Shown here in pieces: positions 48,684 through 56,730 of a stretch of DNA of 64,000 nucleotides. Positions within the stretch are counted from its first letter, which is position 1. The number at the start of each line of letters is the position of its first letter. The DNA lies in NCBI RefSeq assembly GCF_040702505.1, contig NZ_JBFBLC010000007.1, forward strand, positions 124,001 to 188,000. The letters are read 5' to 3'. The stretch comes from Terrabacter sp040702505 (GTDB lineage: Bacteria; Actinomycetota; Actinomycetes; Actinomycetales; Dermatophilaceae). Both the position numbers and the translations under genes were made by a program. The notes under the pieces are model-generated. The model saw only the letters and a list, made by a program, of their open reading frames with translations, made no database searches and had not been told where the DNA came from.

Positions 48684-50903
48684 TTGGCCACCCTGCTCTA
48701 CCGGATCGGACGCTTCGCCTTCGGGCGCCGCGGCCTCGTCGCATCCGCCTGGCTCGTCCTGCTCGCCGTGCTCGTCGGCGTGCTGCTGTCCCTCGGCACC
48801 GCCCCCACCTCGAGCGTCACCATCCCCGGCACCGAGTCCCAGCGGGCGCTCGAGGCGCTCGCCAAGGAGTTCCCGCAGGCGAGCGGGGCCGCGGGCACGG
48901 TCGTGGTCCGGGCGCCGCAGGGCCAGACGGTCGTGGCGCCCTCCGCCCAGCCGGTGGTCGACGGCATCGTGGCCCGCGCCACGAAGATCCCGGGAGTGGT
49001 CGCGGCGCTCGGCCCCGCCCAGACCAAGGCCGTCAGCCAGGACGGCCGCTACGGGCTCGTGACGGTGCAGTTCGCCCAGACGGCCGACGAGCTCACCCCC
49101 GAGCAGCGCGCGGACTACGAGGCGCTCGGCACCGCGGCGCCGGCCGGATGGACCGTCGCAGCGGGTGGCGAGCCGCTGCTGGCCACCCCCGAGGTGGGCT
49201 CCACCGAGGGCATCGGTGTCCTCGTCGCCCTCGTCGTGCTCGTCCTCACCTTCGGCTCGCTCGTCGCGGCCGGCATGACGATGGTCAACGCCCTCGTCGG
49301 CGTGGGCGTCGGCATGGTGGGGTTGCTGATCGTCGGCCACGCCGCCCAGCTCACCAGCGTCACACCGGTGCTCGCCCTCATGCTCGGCCTCGCGGTGGGC
49401 ATCGACTACTCGCTCTTCATCACCTCCCGCTACCGGCACAACCTCGCGCTCGGCCTCGACCGGCAGGAGGCCGCGGGCCAGGCGGTCGGCACGGCCGGCA
49501 CCGCGGTGGTGTTCGCCGGCCTCACCGTCTTCATCGCCCTGGCCGGGCTCTCGGTCGTCGGCATCCCGTTCCTGACCGGGATGGGCCTCGCCGCTGCCGG
49601 CACCGTCCTCGTCGCCGTGCTCGTCGCGGTGACGCTGCTGCCCGCACTGCTCGGCTTCGCCGGCGACCGGGTGCTCTCGCGCGGCCAGCGCCGCGCCCAG
49701 CGCGCCGGTGCGGCGGCCACGGACCTCGACGAGCGGTTCGACGGCCGCGGCTTCGCCTGGGGACGCTTCACGGTGCGCCACCGCGTGCCCGTGCTCCTCG
49801 CCGGCATCGTCGTCCTCGGCGCGGTGGCCCTTCCCGCCGCGGACATGCGCCTGGCACTGCCCGACGACGGCACCGCGCCGACCACGAGCAGCAAGCGCGT
49901 CGCCTACGACCTCGTCTCCGAGGGCTTCGGGGAGGGCTTCAACGGCCGCCTCGTCATGGTCGTCCACGCAGACGCGAAGGAGCAGGTGCAGCAGGCTGCC
50001 GCCGGTGCTGCCAAGGCGGCCACCGGGCTGGGTGACGTGCTCGCCGTCGCGCCCGGCCAGACCAGCGCCGACGGGCGCACGACGATCCTCGCCGTGATCC
50101 CGAAGTCCGGCCCCACGGCCGACGCCACCTTCGACCTCGTGCGGGACCTGCGCTCCAGGCTCGCAGCGACGGCCGCGTCCACCGGCGCCGACATCTCGGT
50201 CACCGGCGTGACCGCGGTCGGGGTCGACGTGTCCGACAAGCTCGCCGCCGCGCTGCCCGTCTACCTGCTCGTCGTCGTCGGGCTCGGCTTCGTGCTGCTC
50301 ATGCTGATGTTCCGGTCGCTCCTCGTGCCGCTCAAGGCCACCGTCGGCTTCCTCCTGACCATCGGTGCCGCGTTCGGTGCGACGGTCGCGATCTTCCAGT
50401 GGGGCTGGCTGCGCTCGGTCGTCGGACTCGACACCGCAGGGCCGCTCGTCAGCTTCCTGCCGATCCTGCTCATCGGCATCCTCTTCGGCCTCGCCATGGA
50501 CTACGAGGTCTTCCTCGTCTCGCGGATGCGCGAGGACTTCGTCCACGGCGAGACGGCACGCGCCGCCGTCGTCTCCGGCGTGGGGCACGGCGCCCGCGTC
50601 GTCGTCGCCGCGGCGCTCATCATGATGTCGGTCTTCGCCGGCTTCGTGCTCGTCGAGGACCCGATCATCAAGTCGATGGGCTTCGCGCTGGCCTTCGGTG
50701 TCGCCGTCGACGCGTTCGTCGTGCGCCTCTCGCTCGTGCCGGCCGTCATGTCGTTCCTGGGCGACCGGGCGTGGTGGCTCCCGCGCTGGCTCGACCGCGC
50801 GATGCCCAACGTCGACATCGAGGGCGAGAGCCTGCGCTCCACCGTCTCCACCGGTTCTGCCGGTCCCGCCGAGCCCGCGCACGAGGCGCAGCCGGCCCGC
50901 TGA
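48684..50903 (+). CDS. MMPL-family (RND superfamily) exporter
   Basis: A 739-residue transporter with two RND halves. A first helix (about 12-35) precedes an external domain, then a five-helix block. The MMPL proton-relay region is seen in 'LALMLGLAVGIDYSLFITSRYRHNLALG' (GxxxDY type), mirrored in the second half by 'LIGILFGLAMDYEVFLVSRMRED'. The TTG start has a GGAG site ten bases upstream. Members export lipids or hydrophobic toxins; the TetR partner suggests an inducible efflux or lipid-export pump. Confidence 0.9.
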   Translation: MATLLYRIGRFAFGRRGLVASAWLVLLAVLVGVLLSLGTAPTSSVTIPGTESQRALEALAKEFPQASGAAGTVVVRAPQGQTVVAPSAQPVVDGIVARATKIPGVVAALGPAQTKAVSQDGRYGLVTVQFAQTADELTPEQRADYEALGTAAPAGWTVAAGGEPLLATPEVGSTEGIGVLVALVVLVLTFGSLVAAGMTMVNALVGVGVGMVGLLIVGHAAQLTSVTPVLALMLGLAVGIDYSLFITSRYRHNLALGLDRQEAAGQAVGTAGTAVVFAGLTVFIALAGLSVVGIPFLTGMGLAAAGTVLVAVLVAVTLLPALLGFAGDRVLSRGQRRAQRAGAAATDLDERFDGRGFAWGRFTVRHRVPVLLAGIVVLGAVALPAADMRLALPDDGTAPTTSSKRVAYDLVSEGFGEGFNGRLVMVVHADAKEQVQQAAAGAAKAATGLGDVLAVAPGQTSADGRTTILAVIPKSGPTADATFDLVRDLRSRLAATAASTGADISVTGVTAVGVDVSDKLAAALPVYLLVVVGLGFVLLMLMFRSLLVPLKATVGFLLTIGAAFGATVAIFQWGWLRSVVGLDTAGPLVSFLPILLIGILFGLAMDYEVFLVSRMREDFVHGETARAAVVSGVGHGARVVVAAALIMMSVFAGFVLVEDPIIKSMGFALAFGVAVDAFVVRLSLVPAVMSFLGDRAWWLPRWLDRAMPNVDIEGESLRSTVSTGSAGPAEPAHEAQPAR

Positions 50904-50960
50904 CCCGACCGACCCCGTATGCCGTGTGTCAGAGGGGGCACGACATGCGGGGTCGCGTCG

Positions 50961-51293
50961 TCAGCGGGTCCAGAGCACGACGACCACCACCAGGGCGGCC
51001 ACCCCGACGAGTCCGCTGACGACGGCCGTGCGCGCCACGGCGACGCCCGCGGTGGTGGCGCCCGAGCCGGCCGCCACCATACGGGCGGCGTCGCGGTAGC
51101 GGTGTCGGGCAGCCAGCGCGAGGTCCAGGCCCCAGAGCAGGCCGAGGACCGAGACGGCATACCCGATCGGCCCCAGCTCCGGCGGGAGCACACGCAGTGC
51201 CACGAGCGAGCCCACGGTGACGGACAGGGCGGTGCGGCGCCAGGCCAGGGCGGTGCGCTCCGGCTGGAGTCCCGGGTCGGCGGGCTGCGTCAC
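50961..51293 (-). CDS. DUF202-type small membrane protein
   Basis: A 110-residue membrane protein of the DUF202 group with three hydrophobic helices: 'ALSVTVGSLVALRVL', 'GPIGYAVSVLGLLWGLDLAL' and 'VVSGLVGVAALVVVVVLW'. The opening 'LQPERTALAWRRTAL' is typical of DUF202 proteins. Its GTG start overlaps the stop of the upstream gene (GTGA), so the two are co-translated and likely form a heteromeric complex. Function unknown. Confidence 0.78.
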   Translation of the reverse strand: MTQPADPGLQPERTALAWRRTALSVTVGSLVALRVLPPELGPIGYAVSVLGLLWGLDLALAARHRYRDAARMVAAGSGATTAGVAVARTAVVSGLVGVAALVVVVVLWTR

Positions 51294-51655
51294 AGCACCG
51301 CCACCAGGACGGCGACCGCGACCACGCCCAGCAGGAGCGCGACGGGCAGCTTGAGACCCGAGGACGGCAGCGGTGCCAGACGCCGCATGGCACGCTCGGT
51401 GCGCACCCACGACAGCCACGCCTGCGCCGTCGATGCCATCCCGGCCAGCACGAGCACGACCGAGATGGTCAGACGCAGCCACGAGGGCACCGCGAGCGGC
51501 AGGGTCTCCACGGCGAGGCCCGCCGCGACGAAGGCGAGACCGGTGCGGATCCACGCCAGGAACGTGCGCTCGTTGGCCAGGCTGAACCGTGGGTCGGGGT
51601 CCTCGCCCTCGTCGAAGACCGAGCGGGGGAAGCGCGGCTGCTCGTCTGCATTCAC
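51290..51655 (-). CDS. YidH/DUF202-family membrane protein
   Basis: A 121-residue protein with the DUF202 signature 'FSLANERTFLAWIRTGLAFVAAGLAVE' (about 25-50), then 'LRLTISVVLVLAGMASTAQAWLSWVRTERAM' and a last helix 'LKLPVALLLGVVAVAVLVAVL'. YidH-like proteins have no firm function. The GTG start has a GAGGAGG site. It is the first gene of a two-gene operon with the DUF202 protein at 50961. Confidence 0.85.
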   Translation of the reverse strand: MNADEQPRFPRSVFDEGEDPDPRFSLANERTFLAWIRTGLAFVAAGLAVETLPLAVPSWLRLTISVVLVLAGMASTAQAWLSWVRTERAMRRLAPLPSSGLKLPVALLLGVVAVAVLVAVL

Positions 51656-51782
51656 GATGTCCACCTCCTCGAGCCGATCCTCGCGCCAGTGTGCCGCCCG
51701 CGCACGGGACCTTGGGCACTGGGCGCGGCGCGAGCGCCGGTGCTGTGCTGGAAGGAACCTGGAGGAGATGGTCAGGGACGCG

Positions 51783-52262
51783 ATGAGGCCGTCCGAGGGT
51801 GCCGATGGCCACCGGGCGCGAGCGCTCGGCACGAGGGCCTACCTGCTCATGACGACCTTCCGCGTATGGCTCGCCGAGATCCCGGTGGCGGCCCTGAACG
51901 CCTTCGTGCTCATGGACCACGTCTACGCCCCGCGGGTGGGGCAGCTGCACGCGCACCAGATCGCGATGGCGACCCGCATCGTCATCGCCCTGGCGCTCGC
52001 CGTCGTGATCGTCCGTGTCGCGCACTCCCACGATGCCGGCCACGACCCAGGCAGCCTGCTGCTCGCCGGCCTCTTCTGGATGGGGCTGTGGCTGGCCTTC
52101 GAGTGGGCCGGCAGCCTCCTCATCCGCCGCCCGGTCGAGGAGATCCTCGTCGGCTGGCACGTCGAGCGCGGCTATGCCTGGCCCTACGTGCTGCTGACCT
52201 ACCTGCTGGCCCCGCTGCTCGCCGACCGGGCCCTCGCGTGGCTCGGCCGGCGGCGCGGGTAG
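51783..52262 (+). CDS. Hypothetical four-helix membrane protein
   Basis: A membrane protein of about 159 residues with four hydrophobic helices ('IPVAALNAFVLMDHVY', 'IVIALALAVVIVRVAH', 'LLLAGLFWMGLWLAFEWAGSLL', 'WPYVLLTYLLAPLLADRAL'). Charged 'RRPVEEILVGWHVERGYAWP' lies between helices 3 and 4. Two in-frame ATGs exist (51768 and 51783); the second has the better ribosome-site spacing (AGGGA). I do not recognise the family. It is divergent from the DUF202 pair and convergent with an aldo/keto reductase. Confidence 0.7.
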   Translation: MRPSEGADGHRARALGTRAYLLMTTFRVWLAEIPVAALNAFVLMDHVYAPRVGQLHAHQIAMATRIVIALALAVVIVRVAHSHDAGHDPGSLLLAGLFWMGLWLAFEWAGSLLIRRPVEEILVGWHVERGYAWPYVLLTYLLAPLLADRALAWLGRRRG

Positions 52263-52265
52263 GGC

Positions 52266-53234
52266 TCAGAAGCCGGTGGGCTCGCGCGGGGTGTAGGCGC
52301 CCTCGAGCGTCGCCACCTCCTCGTCGGTCAGGTGGACGTCGAGCGCGGCGACGGCGTCGGCGAGGTGGTGCTCCTTGGTGGGCCCGACGATCGGGGCGCT
52401 GACGACCGGGTGGCGCAGCACCCAGGCGAGGGCGACCTGCGCCATCGGGATGCCGCGCGCCGACGCGACCTGCTCGACCGCGTCGGCGATCGGCTTGTCG
52501 CGGTCGGAGAAGAGCGTCTGCCCGAAGGCGTCGCTGCCGGTGCGCTTGGTCTCCGTGCCCCACGGGCGGGCGAGCCGGCCGCGTGCCAGTGGGCTCCAGG
52601 GAATGGCGCCGACGCCCTGGGCCTCGAGCAGGCCGAACATCTCGCGCTCCTCCTCGCGCTGCATGAGGGAGTACTGGTCCTGCATCGAGACGAAGCGAGT
52701 CCAGCCCCCGAGGTCGGCCGCGTGCTGCATGGTCGCGAACTGCCACGCCCACATCGAGGAGGCGCCGATGTAGCGGGCCTTGCCGGCCTTGACGACGTCG
52801 TGCAGGGCTTCCATCGTCTCCTCGACCGGCACGTCCGGGTCGAACCGGTGGATCTGGTAGAGGTCGACGTAGTCGGTCCCGAGCCGCGTGAGCGAGGCAT
52901 CGATCTGCTCCAGGATCGCCTTGCGGGACAGGCCCGCTCCACCCGGGCCGTCGTGCATCCGGCCGTGCACCTTGGTGGCGAGGACCACGTCCTCGCGCCG
53001 GGTGTACCGGGTGATGGCGCGCCCGACGATCTCCTCGGAGGAACCGGCGCTGTAGACGTTCGCGGTGTCCCAGAAGGTGATACCGAGCTCGAGCGCCTGG
53101 CGGAAGAGCGGCTCGCTCTCGGCCTCGCTGAGCGACCACGCGTGGTTGCCGCGGCTGCTGTCGCCGAAGCTCATGCAGCCGAGCGCGATCCGGCTGACGC
53201 GAAGGCCTGACTGGCCGAGGCGGGTGTACTCCAT
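52266..53234 (-). CDS. Aldo/keto reductase (Tas/YajO-type)
   Basis: A 322-residue NADPH-dependent aldehyde/ketone reductase with the TIM-barrel pattern. Catalytic residues are the Asp-Tyr of 'FWDTANVYSAGSSEE' (about 54-62), Lys in 'VVLATKVHG', and His in 'DLYQIHRFDP'. The C-terminal cofactor region 'APIVGPTKEHHLADAVAAL' is standard for family AKR11/12-like proteins. Substrate unknown. It is convergent with the membrane protein gene and divergent from another aldo/keto reductase. Confidence 0.9.
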   Translation of the reverse strand: MEYTRLGQSGLRVSRIALGCMSFGDSSRGNHAWSLSEAESEPLFRQALELGITFWDTANVYSAGSSEEIVGRAITRYTRREDVVLATKVHGRMHDGPGGAGLSRKAILEQIDASLTRLGTDYVDLYQIHRFDPDVPVEETMEALHDVVKAGKARYIGASSMWAWQFATMQHAADLGGWTRFVSMQDQYSLMQREEEREMFGLLEAQGVGAIPWSPLARGRLARPWGTETKRTGSDAFGQTLFSDRDKPIADAVEQVASARGIPMAQVALAWVLRHPVVSAPIVGPTKEHHLADAVAALDVHLTDEEVATLEGAYTPREPTGF

Positions 53235-53425
53235 GGTGGGTGTCCTTCCGAGGTTCTTCGGTGCAGGTCAGCCGCGTTCGGCGGCTGCGTTCGGCGGCGC
53301 CCCGGACCCATACCCGGACGGCGCCGACGGGCACGTAGGCCAGCCGCCGCCCCTCCGCCGCCGCCCCTCCGCCGCCGGCGCATGCTGCCGGCCCTCGCGC
53401 CCTCGCGCGCTTCCCGCCCCCTGCG

Positions 53426-53431
53426 TAGGTT
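53426..53431 (+). promoter_or_regulatory. -10 element of a probable leaderless promoter
   Basis: TAGGTT lies six bases before ATG 53438. It matches the TAnnnT/leaderless arrangement seen at 28 and 25182. Confidence 0.4.
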
Positions 53432-53437
53432 GGGGTC

Positions 53438-54277
53438 ATGGTGACGGTCCCCACGCGCACGCTCTCGGACGGCACGACGCTGCCCGCCATCGGCTTCGGC
53501 ACGTACCCGCTGAAGGGGGAGGACGGCATACGCGCCATCGAGTCGGCGCTGCGCGCCGGCTACCGGCTGCTCGACACCGCCGTGAACTACGGCAACGAGG
53601 GCGAGGTCGGCGAGGCGATCCGAAGGTCCGGCGTCCCGCGCGAGGAGATCGTCGTGCAGACGAAGGTGCCCGGGCGCGACCATGCGTACGACCGGGCCAT
53701 CGCCTCGGTGGAGGCCTCGCTCGAACGGCTCGGGCTCGAGCAGGTGGACGTGGCCCTCATCCACTGGCCCAACCCGAGCGTCGGGCTCTACGTGGACGCC
53801 TACCGTGCGCTCGTCGAGTGCCGCAGCCGCGGTCTCGTGCGCTCGGTCGGCGTCAGCAACTTCACCGAGAGGCACCTCGGCGAGGTCATCGACGCCACGG
53901 GGGTGACGCCGGTGCTCAACCAGGTGGAGCTGCACCCGCTCTTCCCGCAGGAGCAGCTGCGTGCTGCCCACGAGCGTCTGGGGATCCTCACCGAGGCGTG
54001 GAGCCCGCTCGGCAAGCGCAACGCCCCCTTCGCCGCCGACCCGGTCGCGGCGGCAGCGCAGGCCCACGGCGTCACCCCCGCGCAGGCGATCCTGCGCTGG
54101 CAGGTGCAGCTCGGGGTCGTCCCGCTGCCCAAGTCGGCCGACACCGAGCGGCAGCGGACCAACCTCGACGTCTTCGGCTTCGAGCTGGGCGAGGAGGAGG
54201 TCCGCGCCATCAGCGGGCTCGGCCGCGACGACGGGCGGCTCTTCGGCGGCGACCCCGACACCCACGAGGAGATGTGA
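53438..54277 (+). CDS. Aldo/keto reductase (DkgA/2,5-diketo-D-gluconate reductase-like)
   Basis: A 279-residue reductase of the AKR5-like group. Signature positions: Asp-Tyr in 'LLDTAVNYGNEGEVGEAI' (about 46-54), Lys in 'IVVQTKVPG', His in 'VALIHWPNP' (about 109). The C-terminal cofactor-binding stretch 'GVVPLPKSADTERQRTN' is present. Substrates of the group include keto sugars and alpha-keto esters. The start ATG is supported by the -10 element just upstream. Confidence 0.92.
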   Translation: MVTVPTRTLSDGTTLPAIGFGTYPLKGEDGIRAIESALRAGYRLLDTAVNYGNEGEVGEAIRRSGVPREEIVVQTKVPGRDHAYDRAIASVEASLERLGLEQVDVALIHWPNPSVGLYVDAYRALVECRSRGLVRSVGVSNFTERHLGEVIDATGVTPVLNQVELHPLFPQEQLRAAHERLGILTEAWSPLGKRNAPFAADPVAAAAQAHGVTPAQAILRWQVQLGVVPLPKSADTERQRTNLDVFGFELGEEEVRAISGLGRDDGRLFGGDPDTHEEM

Positions 54278-54304
54278 GCGCGGCGGGCCCCCAGCAGCCG
54301 GCGA

Positions 54305-55444
54305 TCACCGGGCCGCGAGGTCGGGCCTGCCGAGCGACGTGACGATCTCGCGCACGGCGTCGCGGGCGGTGCGGCCGACGCCGATGAGGGTCGCCGACGC
54401 CGGGCCGGTCCAGTCGCCGTAGCCGACGAGGTGCAGGCGCGGCTCGTCGCGCGCCCGGGTGCCCACGACCGCCGGGTGGTGGCCGTCGCGGGACAGGCGC
54501 AGCGGTGCCAGGTGCTGCAGGTCGGGGCGGAACCCGGTGCACCACAGCACCACGTCGGCCTCCTGCGTCGTGCCGTCAGCCCATTGGACCCCGGTGGGCG
54601 TTAGGCGTTCGAACATCGGCCGGGCCACGAGCACCCCCCGGTCGCGGGCCGCCCGCACGGGCGGCACCATGACGACGTCGCCGAGGCCCGCCACGCCACC
54701 CGGGTCGTCCCTGCCGCTGTCGAGAGCCTTGCGGCGGGCGGTCGCGACCTCGAACAGCACGCGCCCGTCGACGTCGTCGGGCAGCAGCCGCGGCGGCCGC
54801 AGCGTGACCCAGGTGGTGTCGGCGACGAGCGACACCTCGGCGAGGAGCTGCGCCCCGGTGTTGCCCCCGCCGACCACGACCACCCGCCTGCCGGCATACG
54901 GCTCGGCGGTGCGGAAGGCCGCGCTGTGGAGCTGCTCGCCGGCGAACGTCTCGGCGCCGGGGTAGCACGGCACGAACGGGCGACCCCACGTGCCTGTCGC
55001 GCTGACGACGGCGCGAGGCCGCCAGGTCGTCGTCCCTGTCGTGCCGGTCGTCCCGCTCGTCGGGCGACTGCGGACCATGAGCCGCGTCTCGCCCGGCTCG
55101 GGACGCTCCACGCCGAGCACGCGGGTGCCGCGATCGACCGGCAGCCCGTAGCGCTTTTCGTAGCGGGTGAGGTAGTCGACGACGTGGCGGGCCGGCGGGT
55201 AGTCCTCCTGCGTCACGGGCATCAGCCAGCCGGGCAGGGAGGAGAAGCCCGGCGGTGAGAAGAGTCGCAGGGACGGCCAGACGTGCTGCCACGCCCCGCC
55301 CGGGCCCTCCTCGGCGTCGAGCAGGACGTAGTCGCTGCCCGCGAGGAGGCCGGCGCGTCGCAGGTGGTAGCCCACGGCCAGGCCGGCCTGGCCGGCGCCG
55401 ACGACGAGGACCTCCACCTCGCGCCCGCCGCTGGAGTCGTGCAC
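54305..55444 (-). CDS. FAD/NAD(P)-binding flavin monooxygenase-like oxidoreductase
   Basis: A 379-residue two-dinucleotide-fold enzyme related to flavin-containing monooxygenases and ArsO. FAD site 'VLVVGAGQAGLAVGYHL' (about 10-26); 'GTWGRPFVPCYPG' matches the FMO linker; NADPH site 'RVVVVGGGNTGAQLLAEV' (about 185); a C-terminal 'LWCTGFRPDLQHL' ATG-like motif. A short Thr/Gly repeat (GTTGTTGTT) interrupts the middle. GTG 55444 is used because the only in-frame upstream Val codons are not start codons. It begins 8 bp after an ANTAR gene on the same strand. Substrate unknown. Confidence 0.85.
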   Translation of the reverse strand: MHDSSGGREVEVLVVGAGQAGLAVGYHLRRAGLLAGSDYVLLDAEEGPGGAWQHVWPSLRLFSPPGFSSLPGWLMPVTQEDYPPARHVVDYLTRYEKRYGLPVDRGTRVLGVERPEPGETRLMVRSRPTSGTTGTTGTTTWRPRAVVSATGTWGRPFVPCYPGAETFAGEQLHSAAFRTAEPYAGRRVVVVGGGNTGAQLLAEVSLVADTTWVTLRPPRLLPDDVDGRVLFEVATARRKALDSGRDDPGGVAGLGDVVMVPPVRAARDRGVLVARPMFERLTPTGVQWADGTTQEADVVLWCTGFRPDLQHLAPLRLSRDGHHPAVVGTRARDEPRLHLVGYGDWTGPASATLIGVGRTARDAVREIVTSLGRPDLAAR

Positions 55445-55452
55445 GCCTACCG

Positions 55453-55791
55453 TCAGAGCCGGTCGAGTGACCCGGTCTCGACGACCTGGGCGGCGAGCAC
55501 GTGCAGCTTGACGTTGCGGGACATGCTGGCGCGGCGCAGCTGCTCGAAGGCCTGCTCCCGGGTGAGCCGGGACAGGGCCATCAGGATGCCGATGGCAGCA
55601 CCGATGTCCCGGCTGTGGCCGAGTGCCGACTCGAGCTGGATCGCTCGCGACTCGGCCGCGTCGAGACGCTCGAGCGCGTCGAGAAGGTAGCACTCGACAG
55701 GCGTCAGCTCCGCCATGCCGTGCGCCGTCGTTCCGAAAGCCGCGTCGACCCCTTCCGCTGGTGGTGTGTCCGTCAGGGCCTCAGGCTCCAT
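55453..55791 (-). CDS. ANTAR-domain protein without a sensor domain
   Basis: A 112-residue protein with an ANTAR RNA-binding domain and a short N-terminal coiled coil ('LLDALERLDAAESRAIQLESAL'). The ANTAR pattern is 'SRDIGAAIGILMALSRLTREQAFEQLRRASMSRNVKLHVLAAQVVETG'. There is no GAF or receiver domain, so the signal must come through a partner or dimer state. GAGGAG lies 6 bases before the ATG. It is upstream of a flavin monooxygenase gene on the same strand, 8 bp apart, so both are likely one operon. Confidence 0.85.
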   Translation of the reverse strand: MEPEALTDTPPAEGVDAAFGTTAHGMAELTPVECYLLDALERLDAAESRAIQLESALGHSRDIGAAIGILMALSRLTREQAFEQLRRASMSRNVKLHVLAAQVVETGSLDRL

Positions 55792-55962
55792 GGACCGCTC
55801 CTCGTGCAACCCGGTCGGCTGGCCTTGTCTCGACCTCGACCGGTGAACGTCCCACCCTAGGGGAGCCCTCCGACAACGAGGGGAGCCGAGGGCGACGGCG
55901 CGGTGCGAGCCGGGTGACCGGGAGAGTCGCGGGAGCCACACGAGTCACGGGAACAGGCGAGA

Positions 55963-55990
55963 CGGCACCCGCTCGGGGGATCGGGTGCCG
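55963..55990 (-). terminator. Hairpin terminator after the DevR-like gene
   Basis: CGGCACCCG (55963-55971) / CGGGTGCCG (55982-55990), perfect 9-bp stem, ten-base loop, 57 bp beyond the stop of the response regulator gene. Confidence 0.65.
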
Positions 55991-56046
55991 CCTCACCCAC
56001 ACCATCGCGCCACCCGCCGTTGCGTTACACACTGTGCCGTATGTCG

Positions 56047-56730
56047 TCACGGGGCCTCGTGCGTCAGCTCGCCGTCGCCGAAGTGCTGGGCCCCGTAGAC
56101 GGCGGCCTGGGTGCGGCGCTCGAAGCCGAGCTTGGCGAGCAGGGCCGACACGTAGTTCTTGACGGTCTTCTCGGCCAGGTGCAGTCGCGCCCCGATCTGG
56201 CGGTTCGTGAGCCCCTCGGCGATGAGCCCGAGGATCTCCTGCTCACGGTCGGTGAGGCCGTCGGGGCGGGGGCCGGCGCTGGTCTCCGTCTCGGGGCTGC
56301 GCAGCCGCTGCAGCAGCCGCTCGACGAGGGCCGGGTCGATGAGGGAGTGGCCGGCTGCCACGTGCTCGACCGCCTCCGTCAGGGACGGGCCCCGGATCTG
56401 CTTGAGGAGGTAGCCGGAGGCGCCGGCCATCACAGCGGCGAAGAGGGCGTCGTCGTCGTCGTAGGAGGTGAGGATGAGGCACCGGGTGTCCGGTGAGCTC
56501 ATCTGCAGGTCCCGGCACACGTCGATGCCGCTGCCGTCGGGCAGCCGTGCGTCGAGCAGGGCGACGCGGGGAGCCAGGGTCGGGATCCGCCGCCGTGCCT
56601 CGGCGGCCGTGCCCGCCTCGCCGACGACCCGGAAGCCGTCGTGGGCCTCGAGCAGGTCGACGAGGCCGCGACGCACGATCTCGTGGTCGTCGAGCAGGAA
56701 GATCGTGACCTCGTCCATCGGGTCGTTCAC
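56047..56730 (-). CDS. NarL/DevR-type response regulator
   Basis: A 227-residue response regulator. The receiver domain (about 6-122) has the acidic pair 'LLDDHEIV', the phospho-Asp in 'VALLDARLPDG', Thr/Ser in 'LILTSYDDDD' and Lys in 'GYLLKQIRG'. The C-terminal LuxR HTH (about 160-220) is 'LTDREQEILGLIAEGLTNRQIGARLHLAEKTVKNYVSALLAKLG', close to the DevR/DosR consensus. GTG 56730 overlaps the kinase stop (GTGA). With the kinase upstream it forms a DevS/DevR-like two-component system; DosR-type boxes at 59980 and 60004 are its likely targets. Confidence 0.9.
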   Translation of the reverse strand: MNDPMDEVTIFLLDDHEIVRRGLVDLLEAHDGFRVVGEAGTAAEARRRIPTLAPRVALLDARLPDGSGIDVCRDLQMSSPDTRCLILTSYDDDDALFAAVMAGASGYLLKQIRGPSLTEAVEHVAAGHSLIDPALVERLLQRLRSPETETSAGPRPDGLTDREQEILGLIAEGLTNRQIGARLHLAEKTVKNYVSALLAKLGFERRTQAAVYGAQHFGDGELTHEAP

